NCBI RefSeq assembly: GCF_033096445.1
Contig: NZ_AP028155.1
Coordinates: 3,105,880 to 3,169,879 of the forward strand
Direction: 5' to 3'
DNA length: 64,000 nucleotides
Origin: Butyricimonas faecihominis
GTDB taxonomy: Bacteria > Bacteroidota > Bacteroidia > Bacteroidales > Marinifilaceae
Within the stretch, counting starts at the first letter, position 1; the number at the start of each line of letters is the position of its first letter. Of the stretch, positions 9,301 to 17,302 are shown in pieces. Made by a program: the position numbers and the translations under genes. The notes below the pieces were generated by a model. It was given only the letters and a program-made list of their open reading frames with translations. It was not told the DNA's origin and did not search any database.

Positions 9301-10443
9301 TTATTTCATTTTCACAATAATCACTCTATCTTTCAGTTCAAATTCAACATTCGTAGTCATGGATATAATATCCAAGATTACATTACAATTACTATACTTC
9401 TCCAAATCCCCGGTGAACACAAGGTCTTTAGCCTCCGCATTTTGATAAAATACAGTAACATCATACCATCGAGCCAATTGTTTCATGATCTCATCCAAAC
9501 GCTCCCCCTCTATTATCCACTTTCCTTCGGTCCATGCCGTGTATATCCTCGTATCCACTTTTTCCACGTTCACGCTATTTGTCTGGACATCATAGGTAAT
9601 CTGTTCTCCGGGAGCTATTGTCCTTGCCTCCGTCATCCCTTTTCCTTGAAAAGCGACACGCCCTTCTACCAAGGTGGTTTGTACATAATCTTCACCCGAA
9701 TAAGCATTTACATTAAATACGGTTCCCAAAACCGTGACATCACCGCCATCCGTTTCAACAATAAAAGGATGTTCCACATCTTGAGCCACGTGGAATAATG
9801 CCTCTCCCTCCAAACGAACACGTCGTTCTTTCCCCTCGAAACGATCCGGAACACTTAATTTTGAATCGGAGTTTATCATCACGCTCGTGCCATCCGCCAA
9901 CACCAAATTATACTCACCGCCTCTAGGTACGATAATTTTATTATATTCTATCGCTTTGTCAACCTGACCATTAGGTTTGAATTTTTCTATCGCTTGTTCA
10001 AAGGCAATAGAATCCGTTAATTTTACCCGTTGACCGGAATTAAAGACCAACACGGCCTTTGTCGTTCCCGGCTCAATGGATATGCCCCCCGAGACGAAGG
10101 TCGTTTGGGGGGTATCATTTCCCAGAAACCAGTAACCAAGTCCCACACATAGAGGGAACAACAGAATTGCCGCATATTTAACAATCATTCTCCAGATATG
10201 TGTTTTCCGGGATTTATCCGCATAAACGACAAATTCATCCCACGCTCCCTTGGAATCCACCACGCGAGTTTCTTCCCCCGTGTAATAGGTTTCAAAATAT
10301 CGTTTTGCCTTACGGTAATATTCCCGGTTACCCTCATCTTCTGCCAGCCATCTCTCGACCTCTTCCCTCTCTTCGTCTGTAGCAACATCCATGAGATGTC
10401 TCACGATCATATCCCAATTTATGTGCCTTCTATCATCTGTCAT
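9301..10443 (-). CDS. FecR-family anti-sigma factor (locus A)
   Basis: 380 residues. A cytoplasmic N-terminal part (about 1-95) has the WLAEDEGNREYY motif usual before FecR domains. One transmembrane helix follows near 88-106 (YAAILLFPLCVGLGYWFL). The periplasmic FecR domain contains VPRGGEYNLVLADGT and LEGEALFHVAQD, and a C-terminal DUF4974-like segment ends the protein. In this system the periplasmic part senses the loaded SusC through its STN domain and releases or activates the ECF sigma factor. It lies 83 bp downstream of one sigma gene, and two sigma genes precede it. Confidence 0.94.
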   Translation of the reverse strand: MTDDRRHINWDMIVRHLMDVATDEEREEVERWLAEDEGNREYYRKAKRYFETYYTGEETRVVDSKGAWDEFVVYADKSRKTHIWRMIVKYAAILLFPLCVGLGYWFLGNDTPQTTFVSGGISIEPGTTKAVLVFNSGQRVKLTDSIAFEQAIEKFKPNGQVDKAIEYNKIIVPRGGEYNLVLADGTSVMINSDSKLSVPDRFEGKERRVRLEGEALFHVAQDVEHPFIVETDGGDVTVLGTVFNVNAYSGEDYVQTTLVEGRVAFQGKGMTEARTIAPGEQITYDVQTNSVNVEKVDTRIYTAWTEGKWIIEGERLDEIMKQLARWYDVTVFYQNAEAKDLVFTGDLEKYSNCNVILDIISMTTNVEFELKDRVIIVKMK

Positions 10444-10526
10444 GATACTTTCAATTAATTATTCACGTACAAGACACATCCATTTGAAAAACGGAGTACA
10501 AGAAATATGATTTTCTTCAAAAATCT

Positions 10527-11093
10527 TTAGAAACCTTGTTGTAAGTATTCAACGAGTAGGAAAATGGGAACCAACCTCTCACGCAACATACGATACGCTC
10601 GCTGTACCTGAGTTTTCACTGTTGTCTCGGCAATATTTAATTGTTCGGCAATCTCTTTGTTCTTCTTTCCTTCCACCACTTTTAATAAAATAATCTCCCG
10701 ACACTTATCGGGTAACGCATCCAAAGCTTCTTGAAGGCGTCGATGCACATCCTCGTCTATAACCATATCCTCGGTTCCGGAGAAAAGCTGTGCCTCAAAC
10801 AATTTATTGTTATGCTCATCCCTGATCTTCCGATCCCGTATCGCATTTAAACAACGATTCCGCACCGAGGTGAACAAGTAAGCTTTCACGGAAGTAGCCA
10901 CTTGTAATGTCCCGGCATGATTCCATAAATGGAAGAATAGGTCCTGCACTAAATCCCTTGCCTCTTCTTCATCATATAAATAACTCTCTGCAAACAGGAC
11001 CATTTTGGCAAAATAATACTCATAGAGGTATCGAAACGCCTCTTTATCGCGCTTTTTTATACGAGCTAAAATCAAATCCTCTTCTGCATCCAT
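10527..11093 (-). CDS. ECF RNA polymerase sigma factor, second of two in tandem (locus A)
   Basis: 188 residues. Sigma-70 region 2 is recognisable by DEEEARDLVQDLFFHLW (about 40-56). Region 4 is the helix-turn-helix IAEQLNIAETTVKTQVQRAYRMLRE near residues 145-172. The start at 11093 is an ATG. It lies 58 bp after another ECF sigma gene and 83 bp before the only FecR gene of the locus. By position this is the one expected to pair with FecR and transcribe SusCD. Confidence 0.93.
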   Translation of the reverse strand: MDAEEDLILARIKKRDKEAFRYLYEYYFAKMVLFAESYLYDEEEARDLVQDLFFHLWNHAGTLQVATSVKAYLFTSVRNRCLNAIRDRKIRDEHNNKLFEAQLFSGTEDMVIDEDVHRRLQEALDALPDKCREIILLKVVEGKKNKEIAEQLNIAETTVKTQVQRAYRMLRERLVPIFLLVEYLQQGF

Positions 11094-11151
11094 GAGTACA
11101 TCTAAATTGTATGGACAAATTTATGTAAGAAAATCGAATAATCACGTTCAC

Positions 11152-11730
11152 TCACGAGAATAAAATGAAAATCAACATCGCCAAACTCTCTCCTAATTCA
11201 TTGCGAACAAACGCATAGGCCCGTTTCTTCTGGGTTTTCACGGAATTCTCGCTAATCCCAAGTTGCTCCGCAATATCCTTCACTTTCGCCCCCTCCATAC
11301 TCATAAACAATACTTGCCGTTGCTGTTCCGACAATTTATCTATCGCCTCGTAGAATTTATTCACAACATCCTCTTCAACGGCAAGTTCCAGAATCACTTC
11401 GTCATCTTGCCCATCTAAAACGGCATCTCCCCATTTTTCATATAAAGCTTGTGCAATTCCCTTATCCCGAATGGAATTCAATGCTCGTGTGTAAATTGTC
11501 CGGTACAGATAACCGACCAGCGAAGGCACATCAGGAAATTGCGTTCCGGAATCCCATATCTTAATAAAGCAATCTTGAACAATATCTTCGGCGGAAATAT
11601 CGTCTTTCACAATTTTCGATGCATAGTTACACATCGCAGGATAATACTTTCGGTACATTTCCTGCCATGCACTCTCCCGCTTTTTGTTAATACTTTCGAT
11701 GAATCGACCTGTATCCATAAAGTTATGCAT
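11152..11730 (-). CDS. ECF RNA polymerase sigma factor, first of two in tandem (locus A)
   Basis: 192 residues from the ATG at 11730 (a second ATG four codons in, at 11718, is equally possible). Region 2 shows ISAEDIVQDCFIKIWD; region 4 shows IAEQLGISENSVKTQKKRAYAFVRNEL. The sequence is clearly diverged from the second sigma gene, so it is not a recent duplicate. A good Bacteroidota promoter lies 26-57 bp upstream, suggesting that the whole locus A regulatory transcript starts here. Whether both sigma factors answer to the one FecR, or this one acts above the other, cannot be told from sequence. Confidence 0.92.
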   Translation of the reverse strand: MHNFMDTGRFIESINKKRESAWQEMYRKYYPAMCNYASKIVKDDISAEDIVQDCFIKIWDSGTQFPDVPSLVGYLYRTIYTRALNSIRDKGIAQALYEKWGDAVLDGQDDEVILELAVEEDVVNKFYEAIDKLSEQQRQVLFMSMEGAKVKDIAEQLGISENSVKTQKKRAYAFVRNELGESLAMLIFILFS

Positions 11731-11755
11731 CTCCCGTTTTGAACATCACTTAATA

Positions 11756-11787
11756 CAAAGATGCAAATAAAACTTTATAACTACAAA
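11756..11787 (-). promoter_or_regulatory. Bacteroidota-type promoter for the locus A sigma genes
   Basis: On the minus strand TTTG (-33 box, 11787-11784) is followed after exactly 20 bp by CATCTTTG (-7 box, 11763-11756), one mismatch from TAnnTTTG. It lies 26 bp upstream of the first sigma start. Confidence 0.6.
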
Positions 11788-11802
11788 TTCATCGACCTTT
11801 CT

Positions 11803-12420
11803 CTAAAGATGTTCCCATAAATCTTCCACATCTTTCCGGGAAAGTACCGTGTAATCCATCCGGCTCTGAACGATAACCCGACAAGCCATCTCGAAAAAAA
11901 GAGCCCGTTCAAGCACTTCATCAAAATCACGACCACACACCACCTGTCCGTGATTACTTAACAAAACGGCATCATGATCCTTCATCGCCTCGATCACGGC
12001 ATTCGCCAATTCAAGGGAGCCGGGACGATAATAGGGAACAACTGCCACTTCGCCCACATGATAAGGAACTTCCAACGTCACGTTAAAATTTGACGGCTTA
12101 TTTTTCATACAAGCCACCACCGTAGCATATTCCGACTGGAAGTGTAACACCACGTTTACTTCCGGGCGCTCCCGCAATATCCCTAAATGAAAAACACTTT
12201 CCATAGAAGGACGTACCCCGTTTTCCACTTGCCCGGACATAATATCACACACGGCGACTTTCTCCGGGGTCAAAACCGGTAACCACGAACCCGTGCCGGA
12301 AACGAGCATCTTGTCTCCCACTCGCCAAGATAAATTACCACTACTGCAAAGCATCAGCCGAGCCTCCCCGTACCGATGGGCTTGAGCCACAAAAATTTCA
12401 ATCTGTTCTTTTGTGATCAT
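11803..12420 (-). CDS. Class II aldolase/adducin-family protein
   Basis: 205 residues from the ATG at 12420; a longer open frame to 12477 adds 19 residues without domain support. The fold is that of fuculose-phosphate aldolase, ribulose-phosphate 4-epimerase and methylthioribulose-phosphate dehydratase: SSGNLSWR near 26-33, E74 in PSMES, H93 in VLHFQS, and H157 in LSNHGQ. These match the zinc ligands and catalytic glutamate, except that the second histidine of the usual HxH is Q95. The substrate is probably a small phosphorylated sugar or sugar-like compound and cannot be named. It has its own promoter, so it is probably not part of locus B above it. Confidence 0.8.
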   Translation of the reverse strand: MITKEQIEIFVAQAHRYGEARLMLCSSGNLSWRVGDKMLVSGTGSWLPVLTPEKVAVCDIMSGQVENGVRPSMESVFHLGILRERPEVNVVLHFQSEYATVVACMKNKPSNFNVTLEVPYHVGEVAVVPYYRPGSLELANAVIEAMKDHDAVLLSNHGQVVCGRDFDEVLERALFFEMACRVIVQSRMDYTVLSRKDVEDLWEHL

Positions 12421-12442
12421 AAACGTGTTATAAGACTTTATC

Positions 12443-12474
12443 CAAAAGTATAAGAAAAAGTATTCCCGCGCAAA
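12443..12474 (-). promoter_or_regulatory. Bacteroidota-type promoter for the aldolase-family gene
   Basis: On the minus strand TTTG (12474-12471), a 20 bp spacer and TACTTTTG (12450-12443) give a perfect match to TTTG-N20-TAnnTTTG, 23 bp upstream of the chosen ATG. This also supports the shorter start. Confidence 0.75.
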
Positions 12475-12533
12475 CAAAACCCAGAATTCCTACACGCAAA
12501 GAATTCCAGGTTCATAAAGCACACGCATTTAAT

Positions 12534-14351
12534 CTATAATCCGGGCAAAGTATTCAATATTTCCAATGTTTTCCCATCAGAAGGTCGTGGCATATTCGCA
12601 TTTAAAAATTTACCATCTTGATCTATCAGTAGGAACCGGGGAATCCCCTTGCAACGAATAGCCTCCATGAAACTCTTGTCGCCTCCCATGTGTAACTGGA
12701 TTCCTCCCAATTGTTTCGCTTGAACAAATCTTTCCCACGCTTTCTGACTATCATCACAAGAAATACTGACAAAACAGATGTTGCGCCCCTCAAATTCCTC
12801 TTCCAACTTTTTCAGATGAGGGATCTCGGCATTACACGGCCCGCACCACGTGGCCCATACATCAATATACACGTATTTTCCTTTCAAATCCGACAAACTC
12901 ACTTCTTTTCCTGTTATATCCTTAAAAGTAAACGGTACGGCAGGTTGTCCCTTGAACAAAACCTTATTTGCATCATACACACGCTGATATTCCGCAACAT
13001 AATCCGGTCTATGAACCCTCTTTCGAAAAATTCGATCCATTCCTTCCGCATTTTCCATACCATGTATTCTCACGTATTCCATGACACTCTTCACCACTAA
13101 ATTTTCCACCAACCGCTTATCCCTGTACTTTTCCGCCTCTTTCAACACATCCATTAGCAAGATATAAGCATCCCCCGTTTGTCCATCCAGATTGTGGAAA
13201 GCAAATAAAGCTCTTCTAATGGATTCCGGATACTCGAAGATTCCCCAAGCTTCTTTTTTCTCAACGACCACACGCCTTAATTCTGAGCGGGATTTTTCCG
13301 ACACCTGTTTCCCACCATGCCCCATAATTACCCAAAAAGCCAACTGGTAATTGCGCTCATGGAGAATACGTTCCCTCTCTCGTTTTGTGAAATTCACATC
13401 TAACCCGGCTGTTAATAACGCTTCCTCCCGCTCTTCCACCATCTCTTGCAATCTAACCCGGAAGGGTTCTTCCTCTAGTTCGTATTCCCGCCATTGAATA
13501 TCCCGGTAAAGCCTCTTGTTCAGATAATTATTAATACCTGCACCTTCCCCTTCGAAATGTAATTCATTCAACTCGGATTTAGCCTGCCAAGGCTTACCGG
13601 GTTCCACCCATACCGTGTACTTTTTATCCCCCACCCAAAGGCGTCCGTACTCACCTCCCGACAGGGCCATTTTCCAAACGGCCTTGTTTGAACCATCAAG
13701 TTCCAACTTCATTCTCCCCCCATCGCAAGTTTCCAACGCGACTTCCCGGGTGTCATCCTCCGGCATTTGAAATTCGAAGGCGGTCTCCCGCAAGGCGACA
13801 ATCTTCTTTGCTTTTCGTGGGGCAGACGGACCATTTTCTATTCCTTTCAATTGTCGTAACATTGTTTCCGTTCGGGGATCAGAAGGACGTGTCATCTCCA
13901 AACGCGACACCCACCCTTTCCGGTCCAACAGGATAAAACGAGGAATCCGATCTACTCGAAAAGCCGTTATGAAAGAAGTATCATTACCAACCCACCATTG
14001 CTCTCCCGACATCTTTCCATTTTCCACAGCTCCCTTCCACCGCCACACGACATGATCACTGGAAATACCCACGAACACGATATTTTGTCCTTCAAATTTC
14101 TTTTCCAATTCTTGCAAATGAGGGAATTCCTTTCGACAAGGATAGCACCATGACGCCCACACGTCAATAAAAACATATTTTCCTTTAAACTCTTCTAACG
14201 ACCTAGATTGTCCTTTCATATCTTCAAACGTGAAAGCGGGACATTTGTCTCCAACTCTCACCCCCGTCGTATCTACAGGACTTCCGTACACCAACGAAGA
14301 CACCGACAGGAAACATAAACACCAAATAAATAATTCTTTCCTAACGCTCAT
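12534..14351 (-). CDS. Two-headed TlpA-like thiol-disulfide oxidoreductase (locus B)
   Basis: 605 residues with a signal peptide ending near VYGS. Residues about 30-165 form a TlpA/redoxin domain with WCYPC (C69, C72). A helical, charged middle of about 280 residues follows, then a second redoxin domain (about 470-605) with WCGPC (C503, C506). Both heads keep the cysteine pair and the IPRFLL/D-G segment with its cis-proline, so both should be redox active. It is the last gene of locus B, about 200 bp after a lipoprotein gene. Role inferred: periplasmic disulfide exchange on substrates or partner proteins of the locus. Confidence 0.88.
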   Translation of the reverse strand: MSVRKELFIWCLCFLSVSSLVYGSPVDTTGVRVGDKCPAFTFEDMKGQSRSLEEFKGKYVFIDVWASWCYPCRKEFPHLQELEKKFEGQNIVFVGISSDHVVWRWKGAVENGKMSGEQWWVGNDTSFITAFRVDRIPRFILLDRKGWVSRLEMTRPSDPRTETMLRQLKGIENGPSAPRKAKKIVALRETAFEFQMPEDDTREVALETCDGGRMKLELDGSNKAVWKMALSGGEYGRLWVGDKKYTVWVEPGKPWQAKSELNELHFEGEGAGINNYLNKRLYRDIQWREYELEEEPFRVRLQEMVEEREEALLTAGLDVNFTKRERERILHERNYQLAFWVIMGHGGKQVSEKSRSELRRVVVEKKEAWGIFEYPESIRRALFAFHNLDGQTGDAYILLMDVLKEAEKYRDKRLVENLVVKSVMEYVRIHGMENAEGMDRIFRKRVHRPDYVAEYQRVYDANKVLFKGQPAVPFTFKDITGKEVSLSDLKGKYVYIDVWATWCGPCNAEIPHLKKLEEEFEGRNICFVSISCDDSQKAWERFVQAKQLGGIQLHMGGDKSFMEAIRCKGIPRFLLIDQDGKFLNANMPRPSDGKTLEILNTLPGL

Positions 14352-14551
14352 AATAATTCATATTTAAAGCTTTACCTTGATACTACATTCAATCTTTTCT
14401 TTTGCCTACATACAACCACATCCCGAATTATACTTTCTAAAACCACCATACCTCAGCCGTGCAACTGAATCCCGACAAAACTCATCCTTCACTCACAGTA
14501 TCAAGTATCTCGGTTACCCACTAACTTCACGTACACAATACGCTCGTATTC
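14352..14551 (-). other. 200 bp gap without a recognisable gene
   Basis: No supported open frame, promoter box or strong hairpin is visible on either strand between the lipoprotein at 14552 and the TlpA gene. It is probably an intra-operon spacer or a decayed segment. Confidence 0.4.
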
Positions 14552-15178
14552 TTAAAAATTCAATGATTCAAGATCTTCCATAAAAGTTTTATCCAAATTT
14601 GACTTTTTCATCATAACAAAAATACCATGATTAAAAAATACACTCACCGATGGATACAATACTTCATTCGCAACTATTCCAATTCTTTTTTCTTCACCGA
14701 TCAGATTATTCACTTGTTTTACTTTGTCCGCCACTTGATCATATTTTTCTCCTGTAATTCCTATTTTCAAAGCATTTTCCCGATTCATTTTCAACACATA
14801 ACGACCATTTTTTTTATCAATCCAAGAACCCAGCACGGCATTATCAACAGTCCTCGCTCGTAATTCATTCAACACAATCATTTTTTCATTTTCTTCCAGT
14901 TTTTGAAGATATCTATTTACCAATCGAACAAATCCAGTAACATAATCCATGTATTCTTTAGGGACGTCCAGTACAATTGGGACCTGCAAAGAATCCCCCT
15001 TTACCTCCGGTTTTAACAATCGCCCATATCTTAATCGCTCTCCCTGTTGTTCTATTGTTAATTGTTCTCCAATATGCACTACAAAAAGTTTTTTAGGAGA
15101 CAATTGTTGTCTATTTACGGTAGAACATCCACCCAATATTCCACCTATCAACAAGCACACAGCAATAATCTTACTCAT
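14552..15178 (-). CDS. Unrecognised lipoprotein (locus B)
   Basis: 208 residues. A lipobox LGGC (C18) follows a short hydrophobic signal. The rest is a mixed alpha/beta sequence with many lysines and no motif I can assign; there is no cysteine after the lipidated one. A helical segment near 75-105 (KEYMDYVTGFVRLVNRYLQKLEEN) is the most distinct piece. It follows the previous unrecognised lipoprotein by 23 bp and is therefore probably co-transcribed with locus B. Codon use is AT-rich compared with the SusC gene. Function unknown. Confidence 0.75.
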   Translation of the reverse strand: MSKIIAVCLLIGGILGGCSTVNRQQLSPKKLFVVHIGEQLTIEQQGERLRYGRLLKPEVKGDSLQVPIVLDVPKEYMDYVTGFVRLVNRYLQKLEENEKMIVLNELRARTVDNAVLGSWIDKKNGRYVLKMNRENALKIGITGEKYDQVADKVKQVNNLIGEEKRIGIVANEVLYPSVSVFFNHGIFVMMKKSNLDKTFMEDLESLNF

Positions 15179-15201
15179 AATAATTTCATTAAACGTTAAG
15201 A

Positions 15202-16119
15202 CTAAAATCCGTATATATACATATAAAAAATGACACTTGCAATCTCCAACCCATTGTAATTCAAAATTCTTAATGTATATCTTTGTTTATACGAACAATT
15301 CGACATAAGAAGTTCCTGCCCAATGGTTAACTCTCCTGGACCACTAACCTTCGCTCCCCCACGATAAATCTCCCAACGAAAAGTACTATAATAAGAATCA
15401 TTTTTTAGTCGAATAGAATAACCTGTCGGATCAAACTTATATGCTTCCAATATAATCCCGGCTGGTAAGACACCTTCTATACCAAGGCAATTTATTCCCC
15501 AAAAAGAAGCGAATGCATTACAATTATCTCCAGCTAGCTTGGTAACCTCCCATTCCCATTTAATATTACAATCTATAGTATTATATCCGACCTCTCTCTC
15601 TTGAACTGCCCCGAAATAACTTCCAGTAAGAATAAATTGACGATTATTATTTAATAAATCTTTAAAACCTATACTCCACACTGGAGAATCTGCTCCTCCA
15701 ACGACAACAATCGAACCAGAACCTCGAAAAGCACAAGTTGTACTATGTCCATCAGGAAGTTGCATCTGACATAAAGGCATCTCGTATCCAGGGTATTGAC
15801 TCGGAACTCGAGATAACACGGAATCTCTAGCATCCATCCGATAAATTGGAACTCCTCGTTTTTTAGCATCTGCTAATGTACCGTTAACATCACATATTAA
15901 TTTACAAAATTTTTCATATGCATCAATAGAAATTCCTAATTCCACCGCCTCTGCCGTTGAAATTGACAAATTATACAAATCATCCTCAACAACTAAATAT
16001 TTAACCAAAATACTATCACATTGTTCTGGAGACAAAACTATCGACCTATCACTCAAATTACTATTATTCACACAAGCCGAAAATAAACACACATACAATA
16101 CTATAAAATACTTCTTCAT
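15202..16119 (-). CDS. Unrecognised cysteine-containing lipoprotein (locus B)
   Basis: 305 residues with a lipobox FSAC (C16). The mature part is rich in glycine, aromatic residues and cysteine (for example CKLICD, CQMQLPD, DCNIKW, NCNAFASFWGINCLG, SNCSYKQ), and the C-terminal half looks like beta strands. Several paired cysteines suggest disulfides, which fits a neighbourhood of thioredoxin-fold proteins. I do not recognise the family. It lies 32 bp after the locus B thioredoxin. The DNA is AT-rich relative to the flanking genes, so recent acquisition is possible. Confidence 0.75.
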   Translation of the reverse strand: MKKYFIVLYVCLFSACVNNSNLSDRSIVLSPEQCDSILVKYLVVEDDLYNLSISTAEAVELGISIDAYEKFCKLICDVNGTLADAKKRGVPIYRMDARDSVLSRVPSQYPGYEMPLCQMQLPDGHSTTCAFRGSGSIVVVGGADSPVWSIGFKDLLNNNRQFILTGSYFGAVQEREVGYNTIDCNIKWEWEVTKLAGDNCNAFASFWGINCLGIEGVLPAGIILEAYKFDPTGYSIRLKNDSYYSTFRWEIYRGGAKVSGPGELTIGQELLMSNCSYKQRYTLRILNYNGLEIASVIFYMYIYGF

Positions 16120-16151
16120 AATTATTTTTAATTAAATAATTCCATAATAAA

Positions 16152-17240
16152 TTACTTCTCTAAAGCGTAAGGAATGAACTGCCCTAACGAGAATTTAAAC
16201 TTATCATTTGTGGTCTCAGCCAGAAGTTTCTTAGCCAATTTCAATATTCTTTGTTGTTGGTCTTCATTCCCATTACGCTTAATCGTCAAAGACAACGGGA
16301 AGAACATCGCCAATAAATGCTCGTGTTCAATCTGGGGTATATTCTTCTCACAAACCTGCAAAAGCTTTTCCACGTCCCCACTTTTTTGGGTACGGGCAAT
16401 CTCAACAAACAATTTTAAACGAGATTTACTCGGAAACTCGTATTTCTCCATCTCTTTCTCGACCTTATCTATTGCCTCCATGCCACTCTGGCGGTCACGA
16501 CCGGTAATCATGTTGGTCAATTGAAGATCAAAAGCTGTCGCAATTTTCTCGTTCACTCGCTCAGCCCCAATACTTTTCTGAAAACGTTCCGCATTCGCCA
16601 GCAAATACTCCATATTAGGAGATCCGACTTGTGTCAGAACAGGATGTTCGTAGATAAACCAGTAGGCCGAATCTACCCGTTGCGAATCATTTAATTTAGA
16701 TATTAACTCGTTCGCAACTTGTACGGTTAAAGGATCATCCACGGCCAACAAGGCACGGGCATATTTCACTAATAATTTCACGTCCCGATCACCTTTTTCA
16801 TATTTCACCGCAAGAATCCCGATCGCCTTATCCTCATCTAATCCCTCGGCAACCCGTTTGATAAAATCCTCCACAGTCTCACTCCCTCCTACAATCCTAT
16901 GCTGTACCTCCCCCTTTGTATTCAAAATCAAAAATGTCGGAAAAGCTGAAATCTCATACCGTTTCATAATTTCAGCACCTTCCCCTTCTTCTGTGTTATA
17001 CTTCACGCAAACAAAACGGGGATTCAAATACGCTCCCATCTCCGGTTTCGGAAATATCGTATTCGCCATGTACTTGCACGGCATACACCACGATGTATAC
17101 GTGTCTACAAACACCAATTTATTTTCAGCCTTTGCTTTCTCCAAGGCCTTAGCCAACGTCAATTCCTCGAAATTCGTTTGGGCAAAAGCCCCCATTTGTA
17201 GCATAAAAAATGCTACAAAAACATACAATATTTTATTCAT
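16152..17240 (-). CDS. Periplasmic thioredoxin-family protein (locus B)
   Basis: 362 residues from the ATG at 17240; the longer frame to 17297 would place 19 unlikely residues before the signal peptide (MNKILYVFV..., cleavage near GAFAQ). The N-terminal thioredoxin fold has WCMPC (C52, C55) and FPTFLIL. A helical C-terminal region of about 230 residues follows. It closely resembles the locus A thioredoxin at 1684-2784 in length, layout and residues around the motif (YTSWC-PCK-MA). The repeated presence of this protein type at the same place in each SusCD operon argues that disulfide reduction is part of the uptake process. Confidence 0.88.
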   Translation of the reverse strand: MNKILYVFVAFFMLQMGAFAQTNFEELTLAKALEKAKAENKLVFVDTYTSWCMPCKYMANTIFPKPEMGAYLNPRFVCVKYNTEEGEGAEIMKRYEISAFPTFLILNTKGEVQHRIVGGSETVEDFIKRVAEGLDEDKAIGILAVKYEKGDRDVKLLVKYARALLAVDDPLTVQVANELISKLNDSQRVDSAYWFIYEHPVLTQVGSPNMEYLLANAERFQKSIGAERVNEKIATAFDLQLTNMITGRDRQSGMEAIDKVEKEMEKYEFPSKSRLKLFVEIARTQKSGDVEKLLQVCEKNIPQIEHEHLLAMFFPLSLTIKRNGNEDQQQRILKLAKKLLAETTNDKFKFSLGQFIPYALEK

Positions 17241-17302
17241 CCCTGTAGAAATTTTAATAAAACGGTTCCCGCACGCACCAAAGGGAACCGCCTCCATTAT
17301 GA

